Shown here: positions 10,117 through 20,833 of the stretch, in pieces
Numbering within the stretch: the stretch's first letter is position 1
Layout: every line of letters begins with the position of its first letter
Notes under the pieces: generated by a model
What the model saw: the letters and a program-made list of their open reading frames with translations, nothing else
Database searches by the model: none
Told to the model about the DNA's origin: nothing
Translations under genes and position numbers: made by a program
DNA from: Adiantum capillus-veneris
Lineage: Eukaryota; Streptophyta; Polypodiopsida; Polypodiales; Pteridaceae
NCBI GenBank assembly: GCA_014529385.2
Contig: CM043958.1
Location: 78,907,169 to 78,971,168, forward strand
DNA length: 64,000 bases
Direction: 5' to 3'

Positions 10117-11600
10117 ACAGAGGACTTGATGAAGTCACTTGACGGCCTCTATGAGAAACCATTGGCATTCAATAAGGTATTTCTCATGAAGTACTTGTTC
10201 AATCTAGAAATGGCAGAGAGTGGTTTAGTTGCAGAACACCTAATGACTTTAACACCAACATAAGTCAACTTTGATCGTTGAAGGTCTATTTTTCCAACAA
10301 AGTGCGAGCCCTTCTTATAGTATTGTCTCTATCGGATAATTGGGACAGCCTTGTGATGGTTGTAAGTAACTCTATCTTTGACACAAAGACAACCTTGTGA
10401 TGGTTGTAAGTAACTCTGTCTTTGACACAAAGACTCTTAAGTTTGATAATGTTGTATATATTCTACTAAGAGAGGAAATGCAAAGGAGAAGCACAAAAGA
10501 ATTATCAAGTGCTACAATGTCAGCAAAAATGAGGGGAGGATCGAAGGAGAGGTTCAAAAATCAAAAGGGTTGTGATCGCTCAAGGCTAATCAAGTCACAT
10601 ACAAGTCAGTTCTCAATCGTTGGAGCTATGGTAAGAAGGGCCATATCAAGAAGGATTGTTGGTCCAAGAAGAAGGAGTCGGAGTCTCAAGACAACAAGGC
10701 AACAAGCCAACATTGGAGGCCAATGTGGCAAGTAAAGTAGAGAAAGATGTTGTAATTCTCTCATTAGACAATGTGTCTAATGCTTTGATACTAGACTCCG
10801 AGGCTTCATTCCATGCGACACCACATAAGTAGCCTTTCCAAGATTACACCAAAGCTAAATCTAGGTATGTATACTTGGGAGATGATGAAGCTTGTGAAAT
10901 TGTCAGCAAAGGTGCAGTTTGTGTCAAAACTGCTAATGGAAATGAATGGAAGCTTAAAGATGTTAGGCATGTTCCTTATCTTCACAAAAATTTGATCTCT
11001 ACAAGACAATTGGACGATGAAGGTCATAGCATTGCATTTGAAAACAAACGGTGGAAGATCTCAAAGAGATCTTTGGTTTTTTCCAAAGGAGAAAAGGTTG
11101 GTACACTTAACTTCTGTACTATCAGCACGCAATCTTCAACTTGTGCAACAACTACAAAAGTCGACAGTGCAATGTGGCACTATTAGCTTGGGCATATGAG
11201 TACCAAAGGAGTGCAAATCATTCAATCAAAGAAACTTCTACAAGGTTTGAAAGAAGTGGACTTAGAATTCTATGAAGATTGTGTTTACGATAAACAAAAG
11301 AGCGTAATATTTCAAAAAGCGAGAAACGAAAGAAAAAATAAAAACTTGAATCGGTTCATTCTGATGTTCGATGTCCTGCAAGTACAATATCCCTGGGTGC
11401 CTCGTTGTACTATGTAACATTCATAGATGATGCAACTAGGAAAACATGGGTTTATCTAATAAAAATGTGTTTTCCATACTTCAAAGGTGGAAAACCTTTG
11501 TGGAGAATGAATCAGTTACCAAGCTCAAATGCCTCACATCTGACCATGGAGGCAAATATTGCAGCCAAGCTTTTGAAAGCTTTTGCGCTAGTATATGCAA
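10117..11600 (+). pseudogene. Ty1/copia gag, protease and start of integrase
   Basis: The gag continues from 2378 with EDLMKSLDGLYEKPLAFNKV and FLMKYLFNLEMAESG, the typical copia gag helix. A zinc knuckle follows at about 10617-10665, readable as YGKKGHIKKDCW with the first Cys lost. The protease motif near 10787 reads LILDSEASFHAT; the family has D-S-G-A-S, so the glycine is changed. A GAG-pre-integrase domain follows (HVPYLHKNLISTRQLDDEG, then a frame shift, then HMSTKGVQIIQSKKLLQG). The first part of the integrase core (VTFIDDATRKTWVYLIK, then TSDHGGKYCSQAFE) ends abruptly near 11600. Reverse transcriptase is absent. Frame changes and stops show a dead copy. Protease-integrase order marks it as Ty1/copia. 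Confidence 0.88.
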
Positions 11601-12600
11601 ATGAGATGTTTTCAATAAGTTTTATAGGATTAATAGACTATGGATCTATCTATTTTACAAAGTGTGAGGACTTGAAGTGGGGTGAAAGACAACATGTAAA
11701 TAGTGTACAAAAATGTTTGAGGACCAATGGTTTAATAAAAGATGATAAATTCATTGCAGATATGTTTGATGAGTTTTTATTTGTGGATATCATGCAAGAC
11801 TTGAAGTTTTAGTGGATTGCAAGTTGTGTATGGAAAATGAGGTTGTGAAAGTATGCTCTATAGAAATGTACAAAGTTATTAAGGATTTCAAAAATGCTAA
11901 CGATTTTGATGTACAATTGAAGACCAATTATAATGTGAAAAAGAAAGTGAAGTTAGTGGAATTAACTTTACCAAAATATTGCAAGGAAGAGATGGAGCAA
12001 GCTGCTTTGTAACCTAATCTTTGTGACCCGAGTGAGATTGGGCATAAGTTTATGCAAGATTCTTTGAAGGAGTGAAAGGTTGGTTGTGAGGAGATTTTGG
12101 CAGAGGTTGAAAGAATATTCTTTGAAGAAATTCTTTCCAAACACAAAAAGTCTTTTGGATTTGAGCCGCATAAGATAGTGTCTGTTGATCCTACCATTGT
12201 TGCTCCTATGGTAATTTTCACTATCCCTCATGTACCTTGGAACTTGTGGCCTATTCCACTTCCAAAGGCTCATTTGCCAAAACTCATTGAGTTGATTAAT
12301 GAAAAGATCAACATGGGTATTTTGCAGCCTTCTTGTGCTCCATATTCAAAGAGGTGGTTCACAGTTCCAAAGAAAAAAGGATCTTTATGATTTATCTAGG
12401 ATATGTAACCTGTGAACAAGGGTACAATTTGAAATATGGGTATAGGGTCAATTGTAGACAAGTTTGCTGAGACATTTGCAGGATGGATGATATGTTCTAT
12501 GAGGGATTTGTACTCAGGGAATGATCAGTTCCAACTAGCAATGGAAAGTAGGGACTTGACTACCATGAAGACACCTTTGGGTTTTACATATCCCTTTGAT
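11601..12600 (+). pseudogene. Ty3/gypsy pol fragment (old copy, right half)
   Basis: This region is the same family as the minus-strand pol at 3420-6830 but older and on the other strand. FSISFIGLIDYGSIYF matches FSSGFLGLTSEGSVSF of that copy. Further on, PMVIFTIPHVPWNLWPIPLP and SCAPYSKRWFTVPKKKGSL match the start of its reverse transcriptase, and DLYSGNDQFQLAMESRDLTT matches the next block. Stops at about 11811, 12010, 12075, 12388 and 12400 interrupt it, and similarity is lost near 12590 before the catalytic YxDD box. With the gag piece at 789-1640 it brackets the copia element. Confidence 0.85.
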
Positions 12601-12689
12601 GTTATGGAATTGATATTTTACTATATATTGCAACTAACAAGTGGAAAAGGCTTGACCAAGCTAGGCTAGTGCAAAAGGATATTATCTTT

Positions 12690-13087
12690 TTTGTACATTC
12701 TATTATTGTGGTGCTATTTTAAGAGTTTTGGCCATTTATGACCGGCCGGTTAGTTTGTAATCAATTTGACCATTGAAGAAATCTATAAATCAAATACGTG
12801 CAAGAGGGAAGTGGTCACTCTTGCACGGAGGGAGATTGCACCCAGTGCCTATGTTATTCTTCTCCTCTCCTCTCTTCTCTCTCACCATGCCGGGCATAGC
12901 ACTCCGCTATAGGAGGTGCACCTACGCATGTTCTCTTCCTCTCTCTTGCTCACTATCTCTCTCTGTTCTCGTACATCATTGATTATGTGCTATGTGAGGC
13001 GTCAGGTTTGCAGATTCGTTCATTTATTCTTAGCAATATGTTGTTTTGGATATTTTGTAGGGCAGTCATGCCTTCCGTTTGTAGCAG
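12690..13087 (+). repeat. Copia-type LTR, boundaries approximate
   Basis: The segment ends directly before a classical primer binding site at 13088. It contains TATAAATC at about 12784, roughly 300 bases before the LTR end, as expected for an LTR promoter. A CT-rich, R/U5-like stretch follows. No matching second LTR and no recognisable gag follow, so it may be a truncated element. The left boundary is a guess. Confidence 0.5.
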
Positions 13088-13100
13088 TGGTATCAGAGCA
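13088..13100 (+). other. Primer binding site, initiator tRNA-Met type
   Basis: TGGTATCAGAGCA is the standard copia and chromovirus primer site complementary to the 3' end of initiator methionine tRNA. It sits immediately after the LTR-like block ending GTAGCAG. Confidence 0.85.
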
Positions 13101-13749
13101 CAGGCTAGGCTCTTGAAGCTTATTCAGAGTGAGAATCTCCAAACAAGGATTCAAATCATGGCGAAGAAAGGAAATATCAACTTTGTAAAATGCTTCAAAT
13201 TGTATAGCATTACTATGTTGTTTGGATTGCTTCTCTTCTAATTTGTTTAATTTTTTCATCGACTATTTTTAGGATTCAACATTTCTTTTCCGTTAATTTA
13301 TGCCATTGCTCTTACATTTATTCCTTGATGAGTTTTGACATGGTTTGTTGTTCGTGCTAAAAATTAGATCAAGCTAGCATGAGTACATTGGAAGAAAATT
13401 TCAATTTCTCCCAAATTGGTTCTCTCCAAACATGGGTCTAGAAATTTTGACCATTGATGGGAGATGTCAACTCCAAATCATTAGTGGTATCCCATTGATT
13501 TTTGTGCATGTCAAGACCAGCATATCCTAGATGGTCCCTCAATATCCATGACTCCCCTTGAAGGCTCATGGACAAGTTTTTGTTCGGGATCTTAGTGACA
13601 ATGATGGGGTATATTTCCATGATATGTGGAGTGATGAATTCGGGAACGATGTTGAAGATGAGCTCTCCAATGACTCAAAAAATGAAAAAGCACCAAAACA
13701 AGATGTAAGGTCTCTCACCCGATCACAAGAGCACCCTTGTACCACGAAA
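13101..13749. other. Interval without a recognised gene
   Basis: Short frames occur but none resembles a known family. The sequence after the primer site would be the leader and gag of the copia element; no copia gag motif could be read. Confidence 0.4.
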
Positions 13750-15247
13750 TAAATACAATGGAATAAGTTACTATTTTTAGCAGTTTTCCAGATTCTGTCA
13801 GTGCCATGATATTTAGAATGTTATAAAGCTTCAAAATGTGAATTAAAATAATTTTTGTGAAAAAATTCCAAAAATAGTAAGTTTTTGGTCACCCGACCCG
13901 TCCAATTTTGATCGTCTCGAAAAACTGCACCCGTACCCCGAATTTGAAAAAAATGCATTTTCGGACCCGGGGGGCTGCTAAATATGGAAGGTACTCGGGC
14001 CAGTACGTCTTAGTTAGAGCTTCGTATGGCAATTTATGGCATCAAAATCCGATTCGTATGACCCGTTTTAGCCTAGAACCAAATTTCCTAAAAATTGTCC
14101 GGGGAGGTATCGGGGGCCCGGGACTATGTGGGAACAGGTCCCAGGCCACTCCAGATCAGCTTTAGCAGCTAGGGAGCGCCCTCTTGCTTTGTGGAAGTCT
14201 TGGGAAAGCTGCCAAGCCTGCAACTCAGTCTCAGAACCAGTTAACCAAGCCAACCTGACACTTGGTGGGCAGAGAACTGGACTTGCCATGCTTGACTGGA
14301 GAAGCTCCCAGATGCATTTAGCAACCCAGATCGATTTTCAGCCTATAGGAGCCTATTTAAAGACCTGCATACACACACACACACACTTATGATCACACAC
14401 ACACACAGTGCATACACACACACCCACACACATTGGGGAGGTGCTGCCGAATCACACACCTATTGAAGAAGAAGCTAGGAGGGAGGTGCTGCCGAATTTT
14501 CATCTCAAGAGGCTCGATTAGATCAGAAAATCGAGAAGATTACCAGCTCTTAATCACGGTAACAACAGTTTAATTAATGCCATATGTGAATCTTTTTCTC
14601 TACCATCTAAATCCCTTGTCTATTATGCTTATTCCTAGTCAAAAATCTCTATGACTACTCTCTAAATTCTCCTTATTCGTACTCTATTATGTAATCATCA
14701 TTCCATAGCTGAATTATCAGCCATTCTTCACTCTCGATTAATGATTAGAGCATAATTATCAGAATCTTCTCTCTCTAGATAGCATAGTAATTAATCGGTA
14801 AGCTAGTATTTGTGCAGATTGAAGAGAATCACTATTGTAATCACTCATTAACATTGTAGCTTAATTGAATTCATTTCTCTTATGCATTAAGACGTAATTA
14901 AGGAGAATTAATCCGTCAATAAGTCTCTAAGAATTGGTTTTTCCTCACACATGCATAGGGTAAATCTGCATCATCTAATTGCTAGGAAATAGTTTAATCA
15001 TACTTAATCCAATTCTCTGGTAATTCCAATAGTGAAATCCTAATTATTCTTGATCATGTAAGCCGAATAATTATCTTAGAGCTGGTTCCCATAGGATTAT
15101 GTGCCATCCTTAATGATTGCTTTATGAAAGAAATCTAGACTCTCATATAGAAGGGATTAATTGATGTCACTAATCTACCCATTGGACTGTTATGATGCTT
15201 GTGAACCTTAGCTCTTTCTCCAAGCTAATCATTTAAAGTAGTGAGAA
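13750..15247 (+). other. Non-coding, LTR- and leader-like interval
   Basis: This stretch has no credible gene. It holds a promoter-like CTATTTAAAG at about 14350, then AC-rich microsatellites at 14370-14436, then a long AT-rich region. A GC-richer upstream half, a TATA box and a downstream non-coding leader resemble an LTR followed by the 5' leader of an LTR retrotransposon, but no second LTR was found. Confidence 0.35.
14350..14359 (+). promoter_or_regulatory. TATA-like box in a probable LTR
   Basis: CTATTTAAAG is followed 20-30 bases later by ACCTGCATACAC, a position typical of transcription start in plant LTRs. Support is sequence context only. Confidence 0.35.
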
Positions 15248-15439
15248 ATGGCCCCGGTTAAGAGAACTCGCTTCGGTGGAGCCCACGACCGCGAGGCGGG
15301 AACAAGCAATGTCAACGGAAAAGGAAAGGCTCCCATGGACGAGCAAATACCGGCCATCTCACGGGCTATTGACGAGGAAATGGAAGAGGTAGGTCCCAAT
15401 TTCTATTCAAGTTGTTTAATTAACATTGCATATGATTAG
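15248..15439 (+). CDS. Short orphan ORF, possible start of a gag
   Basis: ATG at 15248 opens a basic, GC-richer N-terminus, MAPVKRTRFGGAHDREAGTS, unlike the AT-rich surroundings. The frame then runs GKGKAPMDEQIPAISRAIDE and changes character after EEMEEVG, where the DNA reads GAGGTAGGT. That could be a splice donor or a break. It lies downstream of an LTR-like interval, so the first codons of a retrotransposon gag are one possibility. I do not recognise the protein. Confidence 0.3.
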   Translation: MAPVKRTRFGGAHDREAGTSNVNGKGKAPMDEQIPAISRAIDEEMEEVGPNFYSSCLINIAYD

Positions 15440-15680
15440 TTAGGAATGAACATATCCCCGAACATGATGGAGAAATCCGACAGAAACCTCGGCATTGAAT
15501 GCATAGTACATTTAAGTATAAAGTAGGAAAGAAATGATTGATGGGTATGTTGTTTGCAAGAGGAAAGAATGTTTGCTAGGGAAAATTTAGCTCGACATGT
15601 TCATTTTATTTCCAATGTTGAATCAGTCCTGACCCCCCTACTGATCACAGGGGGCAGAGTTCCTCGTTAGGGCTCTTGAA

Positions 15681-15801
15681 TCCACGTCTTGCTTTCTATG
15701 CGGTGGATACCCACGACTTGCTTTCGATGCGGTGGGAACCCACGTCTTGCTTTCTATGTGGTGGGAGTGTCCATGACGTGCTTTCTATGCGGTGGACATA
15801 C
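15681..15801. repeat. 29-31 bp tandem repeat, 4 copies
   Basis: The unit CCACGTCTTGCTTTCTATGC followed by GGTGG begins at about 15682, 15711, 15740 and 15771. The fourth copy starts CCATGACGTGCTTTC. Mutations are mainly at CG positions (CTATGCGG versus CGATGCGG or CTATGTGG). Confidence 0.85.
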
Positions 15802-16436
15802 CTAGTTGTATGGGCAGCTAGGCGACAACGGGAGGAGTGAACTCTCGCTAGAGGGGGGATGTTGTACCTCCAGAACATTGGAACATTTATGAATAAGTTT
15901 GAGTAGAATTTTTACTAGAATTCTGTCTTGGTGTTTGCAATATTGGTTGAAGGGCTGTTTTAACGAACCATGCGATTCGGAATTAAACAAGGAATATCTA
16001 TGTTGAACAACTTTGTGGTAGTAATTAAGTCACACGATGAAGTGTGAGTGTGGGGGTGGAAAGTGGGGGCTTGGCTCGGGTTGCCAATGCCTACGAGATG
16101 GGTGGTCCCGATTGGTCGGGAACTCTATGTCCCCATAGTGCTTACTCGATATTGGTATTACTCATTGCCCCTAGAGCGGCGAATCCTCGAGAGTACGTGC
16201 CTCTGAAACATGGGGAAAAAGGCACTCGGGGTTTCTCTCCTCTTGGAAGGTGGGTCTTAGGATCGCTAGATAGTTAAGTACGCTTCCCCTGCGAGGTGGA
16301 GCTAGATCTCGTTGCTAGTAGGCTCGAACTCGACTCACTTTGTAATGAGAGATAGTCCGCTAGTTGAACCCTGAACCATTTTGTTTGCTTCCGCTATAGA
16401 TCTAGTGGCCACCAGGTTTACCATCAGATCCGTTGT
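15802..16436. other. Interval without a recognised gene
   Basis: GC-rich, non-coding sequence before the gag of the next Ty3/gypsy element. It may include that element's LTR and primer site, but no LTR pair or clear primer site was found. Confidence 0.35.
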
Positions 16437-17461
16437 TTGATACGACGGGGTGGGGACCTCACACAAGACAAGCAAATCTTCTACAAGTTTCCTCACAAAA
16501 AAATGAGGAGACAAAAGAGATATCAAATGAGACGAACAAGAAAATTACAAAAAAAATTCGAGAATAAAATGTCAAATATGATGACCAAAACACAATATCT
16601 GATGCTCATGGGAGCAGATGACTCTGTCCGAGACAAAATCACCAAAAAACCATTGAGATTAATGACTTTTCGAGCAGATCCAAAAAAATGTAAAAATTTG
16701 AGAAAAGTAAATAATCGCGATTATTTACTTCTAAACAAGGAAAATTGTATATGGATAAAAATGAAACTCAGTATTTGCAAGTTGAAAACCCTGATGTGAT
16801 AGACCCATGGGGTTTAGAAGTAAATACCATAATTCCAGATATGGTAGCAAAAGAAGGACCACCAACTTTAGAGTTGGAGGGATACGTCAAGTTGATTTGA
16901 AGCCTTTGAAACGGCTTAGCACTAATAATCCTAGGATCGGAGTCTATTGCTGGGAGGATACAAACGTTAAAGTTATTCTATGGACTTCTCATGCCAAATC
17001 AAGACAATCAACACTGATGAAGATCATCTATATCTTCAAAATCCAAGACAAGGGTTCAATAGATCTACCAACCTACCTATTTAGGGATTGTTATAACAGT
17101 AACTTTGTTATGATGAGTCCTGAGGAGGTAGAACAAACCAAATACCAAGGGTACTCCATAAGAGATTGGATATTGGGCCAAGGACCAGAAACTATTCCAA
17201 GAGAGAAACTCCACGAGACATCTTTTGGGAGAAATGTTAGAAAACCCGAAGCTACCTCATTACAAAGAAAACCGCGTGACACTATATATAGTCCAAGGCT
17301 ACACGAGTCACTATTTCCAACACATTGGTTTGAAGGACTCGGGCCAAGACCAATTGCTAGGAGACCGGGAGTTGAACCAAATAGACGTGTCATACCACGT
17401 GATTTTAAAAACGGGTTAGAAAATACAGTGGATCTGGGGATCCATATGATCACTTAGCAAG
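16437..17461 (+). pseudogene. Ty3/gypsy gag N-terminal region (probable)
   Basis: Two neighbouring frames (to 16799 and from 16807 to 17457) precede the clear gag at 18772-20444 and belong on position to the same gene. The second frame is 216 codons with proline- and arginine-rich sequence such as LGPRPIARRPGVEPNRRVIP. In the third frame, just before the break, the DNA reads DPYDHLA, a good gag-like link to the capsid domain that resumes after the inserted element at 18776. No domain is recognised in the N-terminal part itself. Confidence 0.45.
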
Positions 17462-18770
17462 CTTTAACACTAGAATGGTAACCTAACAGGACATGAAAGT
17501 GTCTTTTTTAGGGTTTTGGGAAAAAATTCCAAAACCATAGTAGATCCACGCATTCTGAAAAATCCTTTCATGAGCTTATAGTTCAATAACTACTACATAT
17601 GGAAAAAATGTGAAACTTGTAATTTTTCTCATCCCTTGGTCACTCACTACAAGCCTCCAAAGTTGATGAACCAGTGCATTTTTCCCAAAACAGTAATTTC
17701 TTACGGTTGATTGCATATAAATAAGAGTGGAGATTTTTGTAGGACATGAGATAAAATGCCCCGTTGACTTCAATGTGTTGGTGACCAAAACATATGGTTG
17801 CTTTTACCTCACTAATTTTTTTTTAGGCAAAAAAAATAGGTACAAAAAAGTTGCATTTTTGCCATTCTGCGGACCTATCATCAAAGTTTCTATAGTCACG
17901 CTCAATACAGAACTATATACATGTTTTCTTAGTTCCCTTTGGGCCTCTGGATTCCAAAGGATCCATGGAGCATGTCAAAAGGATAATGGATCTCTTACAA
18001 TTGGAACCTTGGGGGCAATGATAAAGTGCTAAATACAGTAAACATGAAAAAACTGGGTTTAGCATTATGACCTCTAAAAACCCATAGAAACTACTCAATA
18101 TCTAGCCAATTTTGTAGTCTATGATTAGATATGGTCACTACCTACAAAATACACACAATTGGCCTAAGAAACTAGCAATATTGAGAAAGTTATACGTGCT
18201 ACTCTGAAATGTATCGTATTCTTCAGCAATCAAAAAAATCAACCATCATCGTATACTATGCTATATAGCATATTAGGTCCCCCAAAACTCAAGGAAGATT
18301 TGAATATCAAGAAAGCCAGCAAAAAAATCATAAAAGTGCCAATTTGGCCAAAAAACAGGATTATGCAATTCTTGTAAATTGGTCATAACTTTCAATTTTA
18401 ACACTTAGCTCTCCCTACAAGCATCAAAACATGTTGAGAACTACGAAGTCCTAACCTCTAGCCATCTAAACCTCACAAACATGAAGTTTAGAGTGGTATA
18501 GTTGCCAAAAATTGAAAAAAAAGACAAAAACAGGACCCTTTTTTTCACACGGTTTAGGTTCAAAAATGTTGTGCAAGAGTAAGGTTAATGGTGAGATCGA
18601 TACTCAAAAAAAATGCTAAGTTTTTTTCAGCTCATAGGGCAACTTTGTGGATATGTAGCACCTAGAAATTCATTTTCATACTCTTCAAATAATTCAAGCA
18701 AAATGGTCACTTAACAGGACACAAAAGTGTCCAAGGACATAAAAGTGTCATGTTACCATTCTAGTGTTAA
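17462..18770. mobile_element. 1.3-kb terminal-inverted-repeat element without genes
   Basis: The left end TTAACACTAGAATGGTAAC (17464-17482) is the reverse complement of the right end GTTACCATTCTAGTGTTAA (18752-18770). Subterminal copies of AACAGGACACAAAAGTGTCC or a variant follow on both sides (17485-17503 and 18713-18732). GCAAG flanks both outer sides (17457-17461 and 18771-18775). The interior is AT-rich and shows no transposase. It interrupts a Ty3/gypsy gag. The CACTAG ends suggest a CACTA-type non-autonomous element, but TTAA at both edges would also fit a TTAA-targeting family, so the class is left open. Confidence 0.8.
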
Positions 18771-18771
18771 G

Positions 18772-20830
18772 CAAGTGCTAAAAGCAGAACACATATTTGA
18801 TTTCCATACTCAATTTGAGGGATTTAGAATGATATTAGAAGGAAAAGAACTAACATGGTTCCAAAACATTCCAGCGAGGTCAATCATGGACTTAAATACA
18901 TTAGCTCAAGGATTTGTAGCTGCATGTTCCAAAACGGGGATCAAACATAATACTGTAGCTCAAATATATAGCTTCAAACAGAAAGAAGGTGAGTCTGTTA
19001 GGGATTGTGCAACTAGAATGAAGAAATACATTGAAAGATGCCCAGAACTAGAAATACCTGCAGAAGAAATATTAGTATCATAGTTTCTAGAGGGATTGCT
19101 AAACAAAGAACTTCATGCTATATTGTATAGCAAGAAACATATGACCCTAGAAGAGTGTGTATCGGATGCAATTGACTAGGGAGACAATTGTTATATTTTC
19201 AATGAAGAAGATCTCCCTAAGGATAATCAAAGTGAGAAAACAACATCCATCAAACCAGCACAAGTGGGAATGGCTGCTGTAGCACCGCTTACATCCATAG
19301 AAGACATGATCAAAAGGATATACGAAATGATGAATTACATGCAAAAAGCACCTATGAGGGGACCAGGGCGAGGGATACCTCAACAGGGACAACCAATTAG
19401 GCCATAAAAATGGTGTGTAATACAAGGTAAATGGACCAATCATGAGACCAATGAGTGCTATTACTGACCAAAGTATGATGGCAATGTTCAATATGTGCCT
19501 ATGAGGCCACAAGGACAAGCCATGTACAAATATCAGCCTAATATGGCCCCAGCTCAAAGACCACCTATGGGTATGGAAAGACCTCAACCCGTGTTGCGTC
19601 AACAACCTCCCTATCCTGGACATAATGCAGTGCCTATAAAGTATATGCATTATGAGGGAATCATAGATGAACAAGCACTTATGCTTGTTACACCCTATGT
19701 TGAGCCTAGTCCATCTACAGTAATGGTAGAAGGAGACTGGTATAATTCACATCCACCATGAATGGAAGAAACTGTGACTTATACTACACCAAAGCTTACA
19801 CCGATGTACTATGTAGCTAATCAAGGTGTTAGACCTCCGATGGTAAGGCCCATGATTAAGCTAAGAACTGAAAATTGTCATAACTGTCGTATAGATGATC
19901 ACTGGAAAAATGAATTCCTAGAGCCTGACAAGAATATTAAGCCAGTTGAAGCTTTTTGTATACAATGTTGTGAAAAGAGAGGACACTTCCCTGAAGATTG
20001 TACAAAAAATCTTTTAAACAAGGGAAAAATAGTAGTGAACCTAGTCCAAGTGATACCTAGTAGCTCATCAGAGAGTGAACCTATTATTCCAATCAAGGTA
20101 ATCACTCGAGCCCAGGCTAAGAAAAATAAACATAACTCCCCTGATGATTCAGAGAATACTAAAATTTCCTCTCAAAAGACCAAGAGAAGAAGAAGCCAAA
20201 GATATGAGATGAGAAAACATAAACAAAGGGTTGAAATCAAGGAGAAATCTAAGAAACTATTCAAGGAAAAAGTGAAAGAAACTGGAAGTGAAATCAAGGA
20301 AACCACGGTGAATTCTAGAGGATCAATTTTGGTAGACAAAATTTTTGAGCCAAACAATGCAGCGTTGGAAGCTTACCAAGGGGGAATTAAAGCATACCAA
20401 AACATGAAAAACAAATGGAAAAACTATCCTTTTCCAGATATGTAAGCATCTAAGCTCAAAGTTTATCAAAATTATGTAAGAACTACTCAAGAGATGCTGG
20501 AAAAACAAAAACCGAAGCTTGAGAGTATAGCAAAACTTGAGGAACTTGTGGCAGGAACCAGTAAAGAGAAATATGAAGTGGTGGTAGAACCCCACCTTGA
20601 AACTAAAGAGCCAGAACTCATAGTGCCTGGACAGTGCAGTTGACTTAGATGGAATGCCATTCATGGAAGACGATTGGCCACGACACTTATTGGAGAAAGT
20701 TAGAGAGATTAGTGATGGGAGCTTAACTTTGAAGTCAGCTCCTATAGAGGAAGTTTGGTTAGACGATCTACCTCTTGATATGGACATGGATGTACAATCC
20801 TTGTATGGGGATTGTGGCTCTCAAGATTCA
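18772..20830 (+). pseudogene. Ty3/gypsy gag with zinc knuckle, and linker to protease
   Basis: One continuous frame carries a retrotransposon gag domain: HIFDFHTQFEGFRMILEGKE, LTWFQNIPARSIMDLNTLAQ, then YSFKQKEGESVRDCATRMKK. A proline-rich middle follows, then cysteine-rich knuckles (CHNCRIDDHWKNEF and CIQCCEKRGHFPEDC, near 19880-20000) and a basic lysine-rich tail. The frame is broken by stops at 19081 (TAG), 19177 (TAG), 19405 (TAA), about 19465 (TGA), 19759 (TGA) and 20442 (TAA); every one fits a C-to-T change of CAG, CAA or CGA. After about 20640 the reading shifts and continues as an acidic stretch to TAA at 20831. Its N-terminus lies before the inserted element. Confidence 0.85.
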
Positions 20831-20833
20831 TAA

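Noticed and set aside
16044-16277. 77-codon frame MSVGVESGGLARVANAYEMG
   Set aside because: Single short frame in GC-rich non-coding sequence; no start context, motif or continuation.
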